From assembly GCF_024679245.1 (NCBI RefSeq), contig NC_090174.1:49301974-49365973 (forward strand): DNA of 64,000 bases. Direction: 5' to 3'. The notes beneath the pieces were generated by a model, which made no database searches, was not told the DNA's origin, and was given only the letters and a program-made list of their open reading frames with translations. This stretch comes from Pseudorasbora parva (taxonomy: Eukaryota > Chordata > Actinopteri > Cypriniformes > Gobionidae). The position numbers were made by a program, and so were the translations under genes. Position 1 is the stretch's first letter, and the number at the start of each line of letters is the position of its first letter. Shown here in pieces: positions 59,030-64,000 of the stretch.

Positions 59030-60994
59030 AAAACAAGCTCTACGAAAATTGAATATTCATATTTTTCAAAACTAGTGTCTTGATCTGAACAACATATGCA
59101 ATTTGAAAGCTTAAAGCTTGTTTTCATAATTTATGATGTCATTAACATCATACAGCTAGAACTTTGACTAAACTTGAGCAAGTTTTTATACGTGAAGCCC
59201 CGCATTTATGTTGTACGTTTTCACTTGTAACTTCATGGAACTTCATGTAACAAGTGGGATTTTTTTATTGGCAAAAAAATGAAATGAAAATAGCACATCA
59301 TTATTCACAGCAGATTCTCACGATTATAAAGCGTAAACTCGCCATAACCCGTCACTTAGATCTAAAGATATTCTCTAGTGGAGTTAATACAACTCCACAG
59401 GTGCACACAGTAGTAAAGTCAAATGTAGCTTTCACGTTCTGTTTATGCTTGTAACTTTATGAAACATGCACAGATTGTAGAAAAGCATTACAGTGGGTGC
59501 TCCGATTTAAGTCCAAAATCAACACGGTCCATTGTGTCGATCACTAGGTAATCTTCACAGAGGAACAACATAAAAAAATTAAAAAAAAATATTGCCTTCC
59601 AGGTGTCAAGGGCTAAACAATAAGGCTACCTTGGTTCCAAATGCTATCACCACAAAATTAGTTTCAGATGCAGCTAACATGTAGGGAAACTTTACCAAAA
59701 AAGAATTTTCCTCCTGCCTTTCCGGAGTTATTGAATGTCAAATAAGAAAGATGTATACATTTTTTTGTCTTTTATCAGCAGTTTCTCAGCATGAGAATGT
59801 CAAAATGTAATGATTTTTTTTCTTCTAAAAATGTAAAACGTTTTCTATCAAATGAAACCTACCCTTTGAGTCTCTATAGTTTTGGAGTTATTGTTTTTTA
59901 TCTTTATAAAAAAAAATATATATATTGCAACTCCTCAAATGCCTTCACTGCTTAAAGGCCCTGTAGTAATGATTCATTACATTTTACAGTTTTTATAAGA
60001 CTATAAATACATAAATTAATTCAAGAAATTATGTTTAAGAAAAACTGTTTTTCAGAATTTGTTCCCTTTATTGTACATTTTGTCATTCTATATTTTTAAA
60101 GCTTTTTTTATTTGTAAAGCTTTTTGTTTGTTATTAGGGCTATTTTATGTCAAAACATGGTTTACTGTTATTATGTTTCATATACCATACGTTGATATTC
60201 TATTCTAATACTTTACATATTTACTAATATCAAGTCCAGTCAAGTGCACTTTTTGAACATTTTTATATTGAGAAATAACTATAATTCTTTGTATCTGTTA
60301 TGTTACTAACAATTTGTTATTTGTAATAATGTTTTTGGACCATTAGTGAACAAATTCTCGATAAAGTGTGATGTCGTGAATAAAACTTTAAGAGTTAAAT
60401 GGACTCTGATCACCGATCATTTCAGGTTCAGTGATGAACTTGTTGTGAATGGTGAGCTGTTTACTTTATTTCCATCAATTTGACACATTCTGAACGATTT
60501 GCAGAAAGATTGCAAACTATAAGAGGCCATTCTTACTGACAGGGTAATCAGCCAATCACCATTGATATGCAGTCATCCTCTCTCTTAATTCACCATTATC
60601 AGGTCACACTTTAGAGCTTCAGTGAATATATCATCCTCCTTCTGAAAGATTAACCAATGGTGTCGCTGTTGCTGTCTGTCACTTTAAAAAACGTCACGTC
60701 ATCATTTAAAGTAAATGAGAAGCGTTAACGCCAACGCCCTGTATGAATGCAGCATTAAAGAGAAAGAAATGATCACATTCAATCGCTCCGTGCTGCCTTT
60801 TGAACTGAGATGCCTCTACTGTCACGGCACAATAAAGAGCATACAAATTGAATTTTTTGGTTGAGTTTCGTGTTAAAATGGATAGAATTTGAACTATTTT
60901 TCTTTATGAAGACACCTTATTTCTTATTGAATGTAACAAAACGCAGAGTTTCTTGTGATTACTGGTGGTAAGGCTGCAACCTTGTGTACATTGT
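59030..60994. other. AT-rich intron, no gene seen
   Basis: Long A/T-rich stretches with several T runs. No defined element, RNA gene or exon was found. The segment 60540-60800 is less AT-rich but has no recognisable feature. Confidence 0.45.
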
Positions 60995-61215
60995 GTACAC
61001 ATAAATGGTAAATGGACTGCATTTATATAGTACTTTCAAACAGCTTTACATTTTTGCCTCACATTCACCCATTCATAAACTGACGGCGATGTCAGCCATG
61101 TAAGGCACCTTCCAGCTCGTCTGGAGCAGCTGGGTTATAGGTGTCTTGCTCATGGACACCTCAACACTTGGTCAGGTGGAACCGGGGATTGAACCACCAA
61201 CCTTCTGTTTTTTAG
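60995..61215 (+). repeat. Dispersed repeat (GGTAAATGGACTGCATTTATATAG type)
   Basis: AAATGGTAAATGGACTGCAT, ACAGCTTTACATTTTTGCCT, CACATTCACCCATTCATAAA and GATTGAACCACCAACCTTCT form a repeat very common in teleosts. It is noncoding. Confidence 0.75.
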
Positions 61216-61825
61216 ACAACTTACATGAACCATGAACATCAAGTCAGTGGTTCATGTACAATTTGTCTTATGTGCCGCCCACAAATGTGAAAATCCGAAA
61301 CTTTGCGGGAAAATATATGAAATATATGTCATATGAATATATGACTTTTTAATCAAATGTCAAGGAAGAAATTAGGTTTGTTGCATAAGGTAAAGTGAGA
61401 TCAACCACAACCATGGGCCAGGGCTGGACCGGGCCAGCAGGGAACAAGGGGTAGGGTGTGCCATGACAGTGCCGTACATAACGTGTGTGGCATATCGTTC
61501 TATTTCGGTTAGGTTTGAATATTGTTATATCCCTATTATTTTCTAATCCTCAATGCCTTTCTTGCCTCCTTTGATGAAACCTCCATGAGAAAGAGGGGTC
61601 TGCAGCAGTGGCCAGACCTGCTGGGATTGGTGCTTCAATGTAATTAAAGATAGGAAATTTAAACAAATTATCGCCTGAAGCAATTCATTTCAGCCATTAC
61701 CTTTAATATCTCAACCGTACCTTTATATGGCACCTTCAAGTTTTTCCACATACTCACCGTATTGGTGTCTCTATATCTCTGTGCGTCTTCCTCATTAGCT
61801 TACTTTGAGCAAGCAGAGGATGGTT

Positions 61826-61828
<3 letters not shown>

Positions 61829-61886
<58 letters not shown>
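61829..61886. repeat. (GA)n microsatellite
   Basis: A 57-bp perfect GA tract. Frames on both strands through it (66 and 141 codons) depend on the repeat. Confidence 0.98.
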
Positions 61887-63093
61887 AGTCTTGTCTATAT
61901 TTATCACAGGCTTTACATGGAGCTGCCATGCCTAGTTTTAATAATACGGTATGATGAATGGATGTTTCCCACAGGTCAGAGAAATAGTGGAGGAAACAGT
62001 GGCATCGGAAAAAGAAAGTCCTAAAACGAGAGCGTAAATGGGGATGTTTTGCATTTTTTCCAGAGTGTTTAATAGTCAGACTCTCCCTTTTGTGTTTCTG
62101 AATAAGACAGAGCGCCGTATTCCGAGGGCCTGGAAGACGGCGGCTCCAGGGACCGGAGCCCCTAACAGGCCTAACGGAGGCACACAGTCCGCCAAGGGCT
62201 TTGATCACTGTTCTATTCATTGTTGCCTTGCCAACTTAGATTTATCACTCCCTCTTCAGGGGCTGTTTTACCCTCCTAATACAATCAACAACACAAAAAA
62301 CAAAATAAAATATAGCCCATCAGGAAGTAAATGCAATCAATAGCTAAGGTACGAGCAAAACAAAGTAATCAAATGAAGAAATAGGTAGGGTTTTCTTTTC
62401 GGAAGAGGAATATTCTTCAGCATGTCAAGAATACCGCAGAGAAAATCTATATGAAGGCATTTATAGGGAAAGCAATTCTGATTGTTCTTGACTGGTAGAC
62501 AGTTTATTAAGGACAATCATGATAATTACAGCTGTCAGAGCCCTGACTCAGTGGTGGATCACATGTTTGTGACACATAGGAGTTTTGAATGACTTTTGCA
62601 AATTGCTGCTTTCACTAATTTGGTACTTTTCTTTTTTGTGTTACTGTTTATCACTCGCTTCTTGTAATACAAGCCACTTTCCATGAGAAAGATGAAAACA
62701 TTTTTTCCGCCTTACAGCAAAGTGTCAGTAAAAGAGATGACTAACCTTGAGAATTCTTGGTCCACCTCACTAGGTCAATCCATATATTATTAAATTACTG
62801 TGTTAAAAACTGTTAAAAACACGTTGAACACTCTGGGGTCCCTTATTTAAAGATCACACTCATGCTACTCCCGATCAAAAGTGGCCCCATTAAAATCAGT
62901 GTGTAAGAGTGGTTCAGGCTGCAGGGTTGATGCCCAATGACTAAAGAAACATCAGCAAGATGGCTGAAAACTGTACATTTCTCATCTTTTATCACCCACT
63001 GCTAACTATACCAATGATGGAAATATGTGCAGTTACAATTGCAAAATATGTGGGAGAGCATTGCTATAATGTAAATATATTGTGTTGCAATAG
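61887..63093. other. Intronic sequence, no gene seen
   Basis: The segment 62110-62200 is GC-rich (GGAAGACGGCGGCTCCAGGG). It has open frames on both strands but no recognisable product, and no splice sites in phase with the TMEM132 exon. The rest is AT-rich. Confidence 0.4.
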
Positions 63094-63268
63094 GTACACT
63101 TTAAAAACTCTGGGTTAAAAACAACCCATTTTGGGTTGGAAATGGAAAACCCCAGAAATGGGGTTGTTTGAATGGTTCCATTCACTGGGTTCAAACGACC
63201 CAATTTCCGGGTTTGTCCATTTTCAAACCAACTATGGTTGTTTTTAACCCAGCGTTTTTTAGAGTGTA
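63094..63268. mobile_element. Palindromic TGGGTT element, 175-bp shortest form
   Basis: GTACACTTTAAAAACTCTGG at the left mirrors CCCAGCGTTTTTTAGAGTGT at the right, with AACAACCCATTTTGGGTTGG and ACCCAATTTCCGGGTTTGTC in the arms. Confidence 0.88.
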
Positions 63269-63504
63269 GTACATCAAAGTTAATCCTGAATCAAAACTAG
63301 TTAGCACGTCATTTGTAATTTAAAGTATTTAATATGATTATGGTTACACTTAAAATAGTTACAAAATTGATATATTGGATGACAATAACTTGTACCATTT
63401 ATTGTATCCAGTGTATGTAGAATGTTACCTGTGGGATAGAAAGAGAGTGAGAGTAAGAGAAAGAGACAAAGAAATGAAGAGCAGGGAGAAGAGGAGAAGT
63501 TAAC

Positions 63505-63800
63505 AGTTAATAGTTACATTTATATAGAGCTTTTCTGTGTACTCAAAGTGCTTTACATATGGGGTGGGTGGGGGTGGGGGGGTGCTCAACCACTACCAAT
63601 GTGCAGCATCCACCTGGCATCTGACCAGCTGATTGGTGGAGAGGAAACAGAGTGATGAAGCCAATCAGTATATGGGGATGATTAGTAGGCCATGATGGAT
63701 AGAGGCCAATGGGCAAATTTGGCCAGGATGCCGGGGTTAAATCCCACTCTTTTCCGAAGGACATCCTGGGATTTCAATGACCACAGAGAGTCATCAACAC
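63505..63800 (+). repeat. Dispersed repeat (CTCAACCACTACCAATGTGC type)
   Basis: ATTTATATAGAGCTTTTCTG, ATGTGCAGCATCCACCTGGC, CAGAGTGATGAAGCCAATCA, GGCCAGGATGCCGGGGTTAA and GACATCCTGGGATTTCAATG are consecutive words of a common teleost repeat. A short G-rich stretch at about 63560-63583 is inside it. Confidence 0.75.
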
Positions 63801-63839
63801 CTCTTTCTCTTTATATATATATTTGTATGATTATATTTG

Positions 63840-63843
63840 TATG

Positions 63844-63939
<96 letters not shown>
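63840..63939. repeat. (TA)n microsatellite
   Basis: About 95 bp of TA repeats close to the window end. Confidence 0.98.
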
Positions 63940-63941
<2 letters not shown>

Positions 63942-64000
63942 TCAAAAGTGACCAAAGGGCACCAGAAGTGAACTGGGCAAGAGGGTTAAATGGTTGCACT

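Larger units (their letters stand above)
54263..64000 (+). other. Start of the next TMEM132 intron (at least 9.7 kb)
   Basis: The donor GTGAGA follows the exon, and no later segment in the window has TMEM132-like coding sequence with matching phase 0 acceptor. The region holds microsatellites and dispersed repeats. Bases 54263-55714 show no recognised element or gene. Confidence 0.6.

Noticed and set aside
61795..62220. 141-codon frame on the - strand
   Set aside because: Its C-terminal part is the GA/CT microsatellite, and the remaining part has no recognisable domain. A GC-rich patch keeps it open.

Overview
This window reads as intronic DNA from a bony-fish genome, most likely a cyprinid (zebrafish, carp or goldfish type). 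The evidence is AT-rich sequence, long CA/CT/TA/CCAT microsatellites, and dense fish-type repeats: foldback MITEs, hAT-like and Harbinger-like elements, a dead Tc1 element and an L2-type LINE tail. No prokaryotic signals, operons, rRNA or tRNA genes are visible. Element family names were assigned by eye, without a repeat library.

Only one host gene can be supported. Two exons on the + strand (42..176 and 54079..54262) join in frame (phase 2 to phase 2) across a 53.9 kb intron. Their peptides resemble consecutive stretches of the TMEM132 family ectodomain, single-pass neural membrane proteins with immunoglobulin/cohesin-like domains. The paralogue is not resolved, although the second exon looks most like the B/C/D group. 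The donor at 54263 opens another intron that runs past the window end.

Layout. 177..13 kb: AT-rich intron with foldback repeats, a diverged tandem duplication near 4.2-4.8 kb and an L2-like LINE tail on the - strand near 8.5-9.3 kb. 13.1-14.3 kb: a Tc1/mariner pseudo-element with DD36E spacing. 16.9-21.8 kb: hAT-like and foldback elements, some nested. 26.1-28.1 kb: a hAT-like element with an 8-bp target duplication that appears to contain a solo LTR. 31-33.7 kb and 36.4-39.9 kb: clusters of long palindromic or TIR elements, two of them nested. 41.9-44.1 kb: more MITEs, including one carrying a broken RecQ-like helicase fragment. 47.7-53.3 kb: two large palindromes, a Harbinger-type element, a 51-bp minisatellite and an element with a Myb/SANT-like remnant. 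54.3-64 kb: the next intron, with microsatellites, a perfect 31-bp hairpin and dispersed repeats.

I found no convincing new molecular system. The points most worth checking are the paralogue and exon structure of the TMEM132 gene, the nested elements (which give an insertion order), the helicase remnant with a substituted Walker A lysine, the minisatellite that is open on both strands, and a 71-bp repeat pair exactly 3,600 bp apart that brackets the second exon.
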